Source: Thermoplasmata archaeon
GTDB lineage: Archaea > Thermoplasmatota > Thermoplasmata > SG8-5 > JAGLSY01
NCBI GenBank assembly: GCA_023137005.1
Contig: JAGLQE010000288.1
Span: 1 to 11,981, forward strand
Reading direction: 5' to 3'
Length of the DNA: 11,981 nt
Under the pieces are notes generated by a model. That model did no database searches and was not told the DNA's origin. It was given only the letters and a program-made list of their open reading frames with translations. The position numbers and the translations under genes were made by a program. This document shows, piece by piece, positions 1 through 5,440 of the stretch (positions are counted from its first letter, which is position 1; each line of letters begins with the position of its first letter).

Positions 1-790
1 CTATCTTGGTGAGAATGGCCGTGTCAAGTCCAATGGCCTCGTCGAACTTCCTGGCCTGCTCAACTGCATCATTACCCGCAAGTGAGTCGCCAACGAATAT
101 GGTCATGTCCGGCTCGACGACCTTTCTTATCTTCTTCATCTCGTCCATGAGATTGATATTGGTCTGCATTCTTCCGGCTGTATCGATGAGAACAATATCC
201 TTGAACCTGGCCTTCGCATGCTCAACAGCATCGTATGCTACTGCGGCTGGATCTCCTCCAGCCTGATGCTTGATGATCTTCATCCCCAGATTATCTGCAT
301 GAATTGTCAATTGCTCTATTGCCCCGGCCCTGAAAGTGTCTCCCGCGGCCAGAACGCATGACTTGCCCTGTTTTTTCAGTCTGTGAGCGATCCGAGCTAT
401 GGTTGTGGTCTTTCCCGTGCCATTGACCCCCACGAACATTATGATAGCCGGTTTTTCAGTGTTCTGGATGAAGTCATCGAAGTCTATGGTGGCGGTCTCC
501 AGTATCTTGGTAATGGAGGTTTTCAAGCTTTCGTTTATGGCCTTTTCGAAGTCCGCACCCCTCTTGACCCGTTTGTTCAGAAGGTCTGCTTTGAGGTTCT
601 CCTTCAATTCTTCAATTACCTCGATGGCGACATCTGCCTCCATAAGGCCAACTTCAAGATCCCATAATATATCGTCCAGCCTGCTCTCCTTGATGCGCTT
701 ACCATCATCTTCAGATATTGCTGGTCCTGAAAATTCTTCCGTGGTCTGCTTCCTGAAACCACTCAGCTTGTCCTTGAGGAACTTGAACAT
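1..790 (-). CDS. ftsY: FtsY, signal recognition particle receptor GTPase (3' part cut by window edge)
   Basis: FtsY is the membrane-associated SRP receptor: it binds the SRP54-ribosome-nascent chain complex and hands it to the Sec translocon, with paired GTP hydrolysis. The visible 263 codons read without a stop to base 1. Residues 1-15 (MFKFLKDKLSGFRKQ) look like a short amphipathic targeting helix, and there is no long acidic A domain, as in archaeal FtsY. The helical N domain spans roughly 30-110. The G domain shows G1 GVNGTGKTTT (121-130), DTFRAGAIEQ (151-160) and DTAGR (203-207), and the window ends at TKI, just before the Asp expected in the TKxD guanine-specificity motif. DTFRAGAIEQL distinguishes FtsY from SRP54. 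The start lies 18 bases after the pfdA stop; only a weak GTGA-type ribosome site is visible, so it is probably translated from the LX-pfdA-ftsY transcript. Confidence 0.96.
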   Translation of the reverse strand, partial: MFKFLKDKLSGFRKQTTEEFSGPAISEDDGKRIKESRLDDILWDLEVGLMEADVAIEVIEELKENLKADLLNKRVKRGADFEKAINESLKTSITKILETATIDFDDFIQNTEKPAIIMFVGVNGTGKTTTIARIAHRLKKQGKSCVLAAGDTFRAGAIEQLTIHADNLGMKIIKHQAGGDPAAVAYDAVEHAKARFKDIVLIDTAGRMQTNINLMDEMKKIRKVVEPDMTIFVGDSLAGNDAVEQARKFDEAIGLDTAILTKI

Positions 791-808
791 CGTGGACACT
801 TCTCACTA

Positions 809-1225
809 TTATTTGGGGCCTTGAGCGTAGGCGGCCTGGAGCATGTTTGTCAGGTTCGCACCCTTTGCATCCAGCTCCTGCATTGACTGGGCGATCTTGG
901 TGCCCGCGTCGCTGAGCTCGGCTATCCTCTTGTCCAGTCTTTCGACAGCGGATTCTGTTGACTCTTCGGCTGCCAGGTTCATTCCCAGACTACCGATGGC
1001 CTTGCCCGGTTCATCCACTTTGGCGAAGATAAAATAATTGCCACCGATGGGAACCAGTATCTCATCACCCTTTTTTCTATTTCCCAGGTCAAGTAATGTG
1101 TCTCTGGCTCTCATATATTCATTATTGAGATTGCGGAGCAGTTCCTCTTGCTGTTTGAGGCCTTCCATCTGTCCTCTGATGGCTTCCAACTCTGCACTGG
1201 CCTGCTGGATCTCATCATCTTTCAT
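809..1225 (-). CDS. pfdA: Prefoldin alpha subunit
   Basis: Archaeal prefoldin is an alpha2beta4 jellyfish-shaped holdase that captures unfolded proteins in the cytosol and passes them to the thermosome. The 138-residue product has the family's usual size and layout: an N-terminal coiled-coil helix (about 1-45, rich in E, Q, L), a central beta-hairpin segment containing GDEILVPIGGNYFIFAKV (about 53-70), and a long C-terminal coiled coil (about 88-135). The GDEILVPIGGNYF segment is characteristic of the alpha class. The start codon overlaps the LX stop by one base (TAATG), and an AGAGG ribosome site lies inside the end of the LX gene seven bases before the ATG, indicating translational coupling. 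Its place between LX and ftsY is the common archaeal order. Confidence 0.93.
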   Translation of the reverse strand: MKDDEIQQASAELEAIRGQMEGLKQQEELLRNLNNEYMRARDTLLDLGNRKKGDEILVPIGGNYFIFAKVDEPGKAIGSLGMNLAAEESTESAVERLDKRIAELSDAGTKIAQSMQELDAKGANLTNMLQAAYAQGPK

Positions 1226-1455
1226 TATTTAGCCTCTTTGATCTTATAGGCGATGACCTGGTCGGTTATCTCATCATCCTTGATGGGAACTAACTTCTCG
1301 ATATCGATCCTGAATCTCTTGACATTATGCTTACTTCCCATTATGGAATATACAAGTTCCTCTGCTTCATTCTTATCCTTGGCGGCCACTTCTTTTGAGA
1401 AAGGCTGTATGTCCTTGCCCATGAGGAAAGTTCCTGTTGCTTTGAACGCTTTCAT
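1225..1455 (-). CDS. rplX: Large-subunit ribosomal protein LX (L18ae/eL20 family)
   Basis: This is a small protein of the archaeal 50S subunit, related to part of eukaryotic eL20 (L18a). The 76-residue product begins MKAFKATGTFLMG and contains FSKEVAAKDKNEAEELVYSIMGSKH followed by a basic/hydrophobic strand (VKRFRIDIEKLV), which is the LX pattern. I chose the ATG at 1455 rather than the in-frame ATG at 1485, because AAAGGTG lies six bases before 1455 and family members begin at this point; the ten extra upstream residues have no family support. It heads an operon with pfdA and ftsY. In many euryarchaea L39e, L31e and aIF6 precede it; here an intergenic region with promoter-like sequence does. 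Confidence 0.92.
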   Translation of the reverse strand: MKAFKATGTFLMGKDIQPFSKEVAAKDKNEAEELVYSIMGSKHNVKRFRIDIEKLVPIKDDEITDQVIAYKIKEAK

Positions 1456-1474
1456 AATAGCACCTTTTTGATCC

Positions 1475-1542
1475 AAGCTTGACATTTTCTGAGTTTGGTC
1501 GAACCAAACTCATAGATCATTATATGAGCGAATGTCAAACTT
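1475..1542. repeat. Outer inverted repeat flanking the LX promoter
   Basis: AAGCTTGACATT (1475-1486) pairs with AATGTCAAACTT (1531-1542), 11 of 12 positions, enclosing both the TATA-like element and the inner 21-base palindrome. The two symmetry centres differ by about seven bases, so this is not one extended palindrome. A further six-base pair, CTCATA (1509-1514) and TATGAG (1523-1528), lies between them. Confidence 0.5.
1491..1526 (-). promoter_or_regulatory. Putative LX-pfdA-ftsY promoter with overlapping palindrome
   Basis: Read on the minus strand, a TATA-like CATATAATG lies at 1526-1518. A start site about 25 bases downstream would fall near 1496-1498. That point lies inside a perfect inverted repeat with nine-base arms GAGTTTGGT (1491-1499) and ACCAAACTC (1503-1511) around CGA. 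The repeat sits where a repressor would block RNA polymerase, but could equally form a hairpin at the 5' end of the leader. The assignment is from sequence pattern only. Confidence 0.45.
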
Positions 1543-1692
1543 GTGTTATGAGGGTTGAATATCAATTCATAGATAAATGTATCTACATAATATATACTAT
1601 ATTCCAACGATCGTTCAATAATATTTCAATTAACAGGTGTTTTTGGATATTCAATAGATCGGGATATCTCGAAATCTCGATGTCTGGATCGG
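1543..1692. other. AT-rich intergenic remainder between LX promoter and M20 gene
   Basis: No convincing gene, tRNA or T-rich terminator is visible. It contains a ten-base palindrome AACGATCGTT (1606-1615), an A/T-rich run around 1588-1602, and a direct repeat of TCTCGA near 1667-1680 just past the M20 stop. A 74-codon open frame on the plus strand crosses this area, but it has low-complexity AT-rich composition and no ribosome site, and I do not call it. Confidence 0.5.
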
Positions 1693-2769
1693 TCAAGCCT
1701 TAAAGGTGTCAAGGAACCTGATATAATTCTCCATCACTCTTTCAACTGACGAGATGCTGACCCATTCATCCGGGCTGTGCCAGTTATCACCAATGGGTCC
1801 ATGCACAATGGTCGGAGCAATTGTTGAGAACACATTGTAATCCCCCACCGACTTGCCGTAGGTGATATCCTCTCTTACAGCCTCCATGAATTGTTTCACC
1901 AATCCATTTTTCGAGGTGATATAGGGCTCGAGGAAAGGTGTTTGCCTCTCTTTGTTCAGGCCAATTGAAAATACAGCCTGGCTTTTCAGAGAACTGGCAA
2001 GGTTTCGTATATCCTCCACAACTGTTTCTTTGGTCTCTCCAGGCACCACATGACGGTCAAGCACGATGCGGCATTCCTCTGGTACAGATAGTGTTCTCGT
2101 CCCACCCGCAATTCCGAGCGGGCATACTGATCCTCTGCCGAGGATATCATGTTCCTTCAATGGCAACTCGTCCAGTCTAGCCAGTAATCTTCCAGCCTCT
2201 GTGATCGCATTGACCCCTTTCTCGGGTACGGCCCCGTGGGCACTCTTTCCCCTCACATCGACATCCACGACGTATCTGCCGCGGCAGCCGAGCATCACCT
2301 TCTCATTGCTGGGCTCGGTTATCAGGCAGATATCTGCTTTAATTCCCAGATCCTTGAGGGCAAAGGCTCCGGCCGAGTCTCCCTCCTCGTCGATGGTTCC
2401 TGCAAATATTACATTCAGGCCCCTTTCCGCGGCTTTCCTGAACACTTCGATGCTCACAGCCACTCCCGCCTTCATGTCCGCGCTCCCAAGGCCGTAAAGG
2501 CGGTCCCCGTCCACTCTGGGCTTGAACGGGTCATAGGTCCAACCATTACATACCTCCACGGTGTCCAGATGTCCATTGATAAATATGGTCGGGAGGTTTG
2601 GATCCTGCTCTACGGTGGCGAGTACGCATCTTCCTTTTCCAGGAACGTGTATGAACTCCAGGTCTGCAATATCTGAGATCTGGCTTGCGACAAAGTTCTC
2701 TATCTTCTCGGTATCTCCCAATATGCTGGGAATCGAAATAAGTTCCTTCAGAAGGTCGATGGTGGTCAT
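1693..2769 (-). CDS. M20 family metallopeptidase / ArgE-DapE-type deacylase
   Basis: Members are cytosolic di-zinc hydrolases that cleave small peptides or N-acyl amino acids. Numbering from the chosen start (358 residues), the metal and catalytic residues are visible: H67 and D69 in GHLDT, D98 in GSADMKAG, E128/E129 in IDEEGD, E152 in TEPS, and H331 in DNWHSPDE. H178 in GKSAHGA belongs to the lid/dimer domain (about 165-275). Length and layout are normal. I chose the ATG at 2769 because MTTIDLLKELISIP fits the family N-terminus and TTTATAT (2797-2791) ends about 22 bases upstream, implying a leaderless message. An in-frame ATG at 2820 would add 17 residues lying across that promoter. The substrate cannot be read from sequence. 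LysW-lysine hydrolase (LysK) is a relative, but no lysW is in the window. Confidence 0.9.
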   Translation of the reverse strand: MTTIDLLKELISIPSILGDTEKIENFVASQISDIADLEFIHVPGKGRCVLATVEQDPNLPTIFINGHLDTVEVCNGWTYDPFKPRVDGDRLYGLGSADMKAGVAVSIEVFRKAAERGLNVIFAGTIDEEGDSAGAFALKDLGIKADICLITEPSNEKVMLGCRGRYVVDVDVRGKSAHGAVPEKGVNAITEAGRLLARLDELPLKEHDILGRGSVCPLGIAGGTRTLSVPEECRIVLDRHVVPGETKETVVEDIRNLASSLKSQAVFSIGLNKERQTPFLEPYITSKNGLVKQFMEAVREDITYGKSVGDYNVFSTIAPTIVHGPIGDNWHSPDEWVSISSVERVMENYIRFLDTFKA

Positions 2770-2790
2770 CTGCCCTACATTGCAGCCCAC

Positions 2791-2798
2791 ATATAAAC
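2791..2798 (-). promoter_or_regulatory. Putative TATA box of the M20 gene (leaderless)
   Basis: The minus strand reads GTTTATAT, centred about 25 bases before the ATG at 2769. This predicts transcription starting at or next to the start codon, and no ribosome site of the usual spacing precedes it. The element lies between this gene and the upstream sensor-like gene, so the two may be transcribed separately. Confidence 0.45.
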
Positions 2799-2837
2799 AA
2801 TTGTTTTCGTGCATGTCCAATAAAGTCTACAATGGTA

Positions 2838-3353
2838 TTATTCCCACGTCATCTCAAATACACAATGGCTGGCATCCTTTCGCTGGCATTGTGTCTCATT
2901 CACGGTTCCCTTGGTATTGGTCATCTCCAGTGTGCCGATGAAACAGCCCTTCCATGCCAGACATGAATAATCACTTATGGCCGTGTCCGTCATCTTGATG
3001 GTGGCACTATTGTCCCTGATACTAACCTTCATTGAGCCGGTCTTGAAAACTTCCTTATGACTTTCCTGGGCACGCTTTAAAATACTTTTGATATTCGCGA
3101 ACCTGACAATATAAGAGAACATGCCCTGGTCCTTCACGGTATGTGTGCCAGCCTTGATAACGAACTCCGGGCCTTTATTGTCGTTTATCCATTGAAGGAT
3201 CAACTCGCTATATTGTATGTCATACCATTTTCCTTCCTTGATATTGGCTAGGTCTATCTTGAGAGCGGTCGTACACTCGTCCACCCCGCCTACTCCCCAG
3301 GTCTTCTTGATGTACTTGAAATATCCTAAAATAACTGTTCCACGGCATTCCAC
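2838..3353 (-). CDS. V4R/TIGR02265-like small ligand-binding domain protein
   Basis: The product (171 residues from the GTG, 178 from an upstream ATG) resembles stand-alone proteins of the V4R / heme-NO-binding-like fold. It starts with RGTVILGYFKYIKKTWG, has an internal WYDIQYSELILQWI helix, and ends with C-x-R-K-D-x-S-H-C-x-F-E-M-T-W. The final C...H-C-x-F-E-x-T-W block is the most telling signature, resembling the Cys-rich end of V4R domains. Such domains bind hydrophobic ligands, tetrapyrroles or metals; which one applies here is unknown. No DNA-binding or membrane segment is present. I prefer the GTG at 3353 because GGAG lies seven bases before it and a TATA-like GGTATATC (3398-3391) predicts transcription from about 3368, which would leave the ATG at 3374 untranscribed. 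It is divergent from the lysine reductase gene. Confidence 0.6.
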   Translation of the reverse strand: MECRGTVILGYFKYIKKTWGVGGVDECTTALKIDLANIKEGKWYDIQYSELILQWINDNKGPEFVIKAGTHTVKDQGMFSYIVRFANIKSILKRAQESHKEVFKTGSMKVSIRDNSATIKMTDTAISDYSCLAWKGCFIGTLEMTNTKGTVNETQCQRKDASHCVFEMTWE

Positions 3354-3570
3354 TTTATATCTCCAAAATAACATATTCTTAATCCCGATAGATATACCTT
3401 CTTATGTGTATTGTGATAATGTACTTGTTATTACACCTCCTCATAACATAATCTTATCTGTTTTTATGGCCAGTACCATTGACGATTATGAAACACAGCC
3501 CTGCTAGGATGAAATGATTCCATTACCTTTTTATCCATCATTTATATCTCCCTCACATAGAGGAAATACC
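3354..3570. promoter_or_regulatory. Divergent promoter region between sensor-like gene and lysine reductase
   Basis: For the minus-strand gene, a TATA-like GGTATATC lies at 3398-3391 and a GGAG ribosome site at 3364-3361. For the plus-strand gene, TTTATATC (3541-3548) is centred about 27 bases before the ATG at 3571, predicting a leaderless start. A GAGG (3560-3563) with good spacing instead suggests a short leader, perhaps from the T-rich CTTTTTATCC around 3527-3536. An imperfect inverted repeat, GTGATAA (3413-3419) and TTATTAC (3428-3434), lies in the middle. A 13-codon open frame at 3466-3507 has no visible ribosome site. Confidence 0.45.
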
Positions 3571-4872
3571 ATGACGAATATCATAGGAATTAGACGAGAG
3601 GACAAGAATGAATGGGAGAGACGAGTGCCACTGATCCCTATGCAAGTGAAGGAACTGGTACAACAGGGCATCCAGGTCTTTATCCAGCCATCGGATATTC
3701 GTATTTTCAAGGATGAGGAATATACACAGGCAGGAGCCACAATACAGGAGGACCTGTCTAACTGCGATGTCGTCCTCGGGGTCAAGGAATTTCCCATACC
3801 TTTCTTGATCGATGACCAGGCTTATATTTTCTTTTCCCACACCATCAAGGGCCAGAATTACAATATGCCCCTGCTCCAGAATATACTGGATACCAAGGGC
3901 ACTCTCATGGACTATGAGAAGGTGACCAATGACAAGGATCAAAGACTCATCTTCTTCGGTAACTATGCTGGACTGGCCGGCATGATCGAGACCCTTTACA
4001 CCTATGGAAGGAGACTGAAATGGGAGGGTGTCACCACTCCCTTGCTCGGGCTGAAAAGACCATTGGATTACAATAGCCTGGAAGAGGCCGAGGCCGCCCT
4101 GGAGGTCGTGGGCAAGTGGATCGAGACCGAGGGGTATCCTGAATCCATCGGGCCGCTGGTCGTTGGATTTGCAGGTTACGGCAATGTGTCACGCGGCGCA
4201 CAGGAAATGCTGGACATACTTCCGACCAAGGAGATCCAGCCCGCTGACCTATCATCCTTTGTGAGGTCCGGCGAATATTCGAACAAGAAAGTTTACAAGG
4301 TGGTGTTTTACGAAAAGGACATGTTCGAGCCAATAGACCTGGACCATCAATTCGAGCTTCATGATTACTTCAATAACCCTGGCAAATACAAGGGAGTGTT
4401 CAATCAGTACATGGATAATCTCAGCATGCTGGTCAACTGCATATACTGGACACCGGACTATCCAATGCTCGTGACCAAGGAATGGATACGGAACAACTGG
4501 ACCATGGATTCCAAGCTCAAGGTCTTCGGAGATATCACCTGTGATGTTGAAGGTTCCGTTGAATGCACGCTCGAGGCAACCGAGCCCGGAACACCCTGCT
4601 ATGTCTATCTTCCCGAGACCGATGAAATGATATATGGGTGTGAAGGCGAGGGGCCAGTGGTCATGTCCGTTGACACCCTCCCATCCGAACTTCCAAGGGA
4701 ATCATCCACTTTCTTCGGAGGACAGTTGATGCCCTTCATGAAAGGCATGGCCGAGACGGATTTCAAGAAGGATTTTGCTTCTCTCAACCTACCCCCGGAG
4801 CTGAAGAGAGCGGCGATCACGCATCAGGGAAAGCTGACGCCGGATTACGAGTACCTTCAGGAGTTCCTCTGA
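3571..4872 (+). CDS. Lysine-2-oxoglutarate reductase (saccharopine-forming), AASS N-terminal-half type
   Basis: The enzyme condenses L-lysine with 2-oxoglutarate using NADPH to give saccharopine, the first step of the saccharopine pathway. The 433-residue product matches the LKR half of animal/plant AASS along its whole length. Visible blocks are RREDKNEWERRVPL (8-21), IQPSDIR (38-44), FFSHTIKGQNYNM (87-99), the Rossmann loop GYGNVSRGAQ (202-211), NCIYW (289-293), DITCDVEGSVECT (321-333) and VDTLPSELPRES (367-378). It starts at MTNIIGIRRED: an ATG at 3514 would add 19 residues that do not fit the family, while GAGG sits seven bases before 3571. The next gene follows two bases after the stop, and the saccharopine dehydrogenase lies 570 bases on. 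In animals and plants the two activities are fused; here they are separate proteins. Confidence 0.92.
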   Translation: MTNIIGIRREDKNEWERRVPLIPMQVKELVQQGIQVFIQPSDIRIFKDEEYTQAGATIQEDLSNCDVVLGVKEFPIPFLIDDQAYIFFSHTIKGQNYNMPLLQNILDTKGTLMDYEKVTNDKDQRLIFFGNYAGLAGMIETLYTYGRRLKWEGVTTPLLGLKRPLDYNSLEEAEAALEVVGKWIETEGYPESIGPLVVGFAGYGNVSRGAQEMLDILPTKEIQPADLSSFVRSGEYSNKKVYKVVFYEKDMFEPIDLDHQFELHDYFNNPGKYKGVFNQYMDNLSMLVNCIYWTPDYPMLVTKEWIRNNWTMDSKLKVFGDITCDVEGSVECTLEATEPGTPCYVYLPETDEMIYGCEGEGPVVMSVDTLPSELPRESSTFFGGQLMPFMKGMAETDFKKDFASLNLPPELKRAAITHQGKLTPDYEYLQEFL

Positions 4873-4874
4873 AT

Positions 4875-5267
4875 ATGAGTGAGTTCGATCATTTTAATGC
4901 AACCGCGAACCTTGCATTTCATGATCTAAAGGAAGAGTTGGAACTCCAGGATAAGACCATTGCCTTTGAAGTGTCGGACATTGTGGCCTCCATCACGATA
5001 AAGAATGGAGATAAGCTCGAGCTTGAGTATGAGCTCAAGATCGTGGTAGGGGGTGGGAAAGAATACCTTGTCAATACTATCCAGTTCCTCAATATGGATG
5101 GGAAAGCGGTAAGGAAGGAAGCTACTATCCTGAAAAAGGATGGAAGCCCATTCGAGCCTGTCAGACTCACCCGGGAAATGATGATCAATGATATACTGGA
5201 CAAATACCGGTCCTCGGATCCCTTTGCAAAGATCGTGATGTCGCCCTATTCAAATTTTTATGAATGA
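4875..5267 (+). CDS. Unrecognised 130-residue protein between the two saccharopine-pathway genes
   Basis: I do not recognise a family. The product is acidic to neutral and soluble, with no signal peptide, membrane segment, Cys residue or His-rich motif. Residues 1-25 look helical, 28-75 look like alternating strands (IAFEVSDIVASITIKNGDKLELEYELKIVV, then YLVNTIQFLNM), and 98-113 look helical (LTREMMINDILDKYR), giving a small alpha/beta protein ending PYSNFYE. It begins two bases after the reductase stop, and AGGAG (4859-4863) inside the reductase end serves as a ribosome site 11 bases upstream, so the two are almost certainly one transcript. The context suggests a partner or regulator of the reductase, or a relic of the linker between fused LKR and SDH. 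That is inference from position only. Confidence 0.75.
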   Translation: MSEFDHFNATANLAFHDLKEELELQDKTIAFEVSDIVASITIKNGDKLELEYELKIVVGGGKEYLVNTIQFLNMDGKAVRKEATILKKDGSPFEPVRLTREMMINDILDKYRSSDPFAKIVMSPYSNFYE

Positions 5268-5279
5268 GTTATATGGACG

Positions 5280-5325
5280 ATATCATAAGGTAATGATACA
5301 ACTTCACGATCATTATGATATTTTC
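5280..5325 (+). terminator. Possible terminator hairpin after the reductase / small-protein operon
   Basis: Thirteen bases can pair between 5280-5297 and 5309-5321 (ATATCATA plus ATGAT against ATCATTATGATAT), leaving a five-base bulge AGGTA on the left arm and an 11-base loop. A short run TTTT follows at 5321-5324. The position, 12 bases after the stop of the 130-residue gene, fits a terminator. The stem is AT-rich and may be weak. Confidence 0.35.
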
Positions 5326-5336
5326 ATTGAATTGGA

Positions 5337-5366
5337 CTATATTTCACCATGTATCATAGATACATA
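5337..5366 (+). promoter_or_regulatory. Putative saccharopine dehydrogenase promoter with operator-like palindrome
   Basis: A TATA-like CTATATTT (5337-5344) predicts a start near 5366. Between the two lies a perfect inverted repeat with seven-base arms, ATGTATC (5349-5355) and GATACAT (5359-5365), around ATA. A site between TATA box and start is the usual position of archaeal repressor operators. A further half-site, ATGATAC, occurs upstream at 5293-5299. Confidence 0.45.
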
Positions 5367-5395
5367 TTTGTAGCCAAATCATATCCCCTCTCGTA

Positions 5396-5423
5396 ATGCC
5401 TATCAGAAGTATCTGAAAGGCAT
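5396..5423 (+). promoter_or_regulatory. Leader hairpin upstream of the saccharopine dehydrogenase ribosome site
   Basis: ATGCCTATCAGA (5396-5407) pairs with TCTGAAAGGCAT (5412-5423) in 11 of 12 positions, around the four-base loop AGTA. It ends five bases before the GAGG ribosome site (5429-5432) and 17 bases before the ATG, so in the RNA it would form a compact stem in the leader. It could stabilise the message or modulate translation. It lacks a T-run, so a terminator is unlikely. Confidence 0.5.
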
Positions 5424-5440
5424 GAAATGAGGTTGAGTAA

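Noticed and set aside
399..824. Plus-strand open frame of 141 codons opposite ftsY
   Set aside because: Antisense shadow of ftsY; the minus strand has clear GTPase motifs in the frame and the plus-strand product has no family features.
1479..1703. 74-codon plus-strand open frame in the intergenic region beside LX
   Set aside because: AT-rich, no ribosome site, overlaps promoter palindromes and the M20 end; the product looks like random translation.
2066..2676. Long plus-strand frames opposite the M20 gene (143 and 146 codons)
   Set aside because: Antisense shadows; all M20 metal-binding residues are in the minus-strand frame.
3466..3507. 13-codon open frame upstream of the reductase, possible leader peptide
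   Set aside because: No ribosome site, and it lies upstream of the likely reductase promoter elements, so it is probably not in the reductase transcript.
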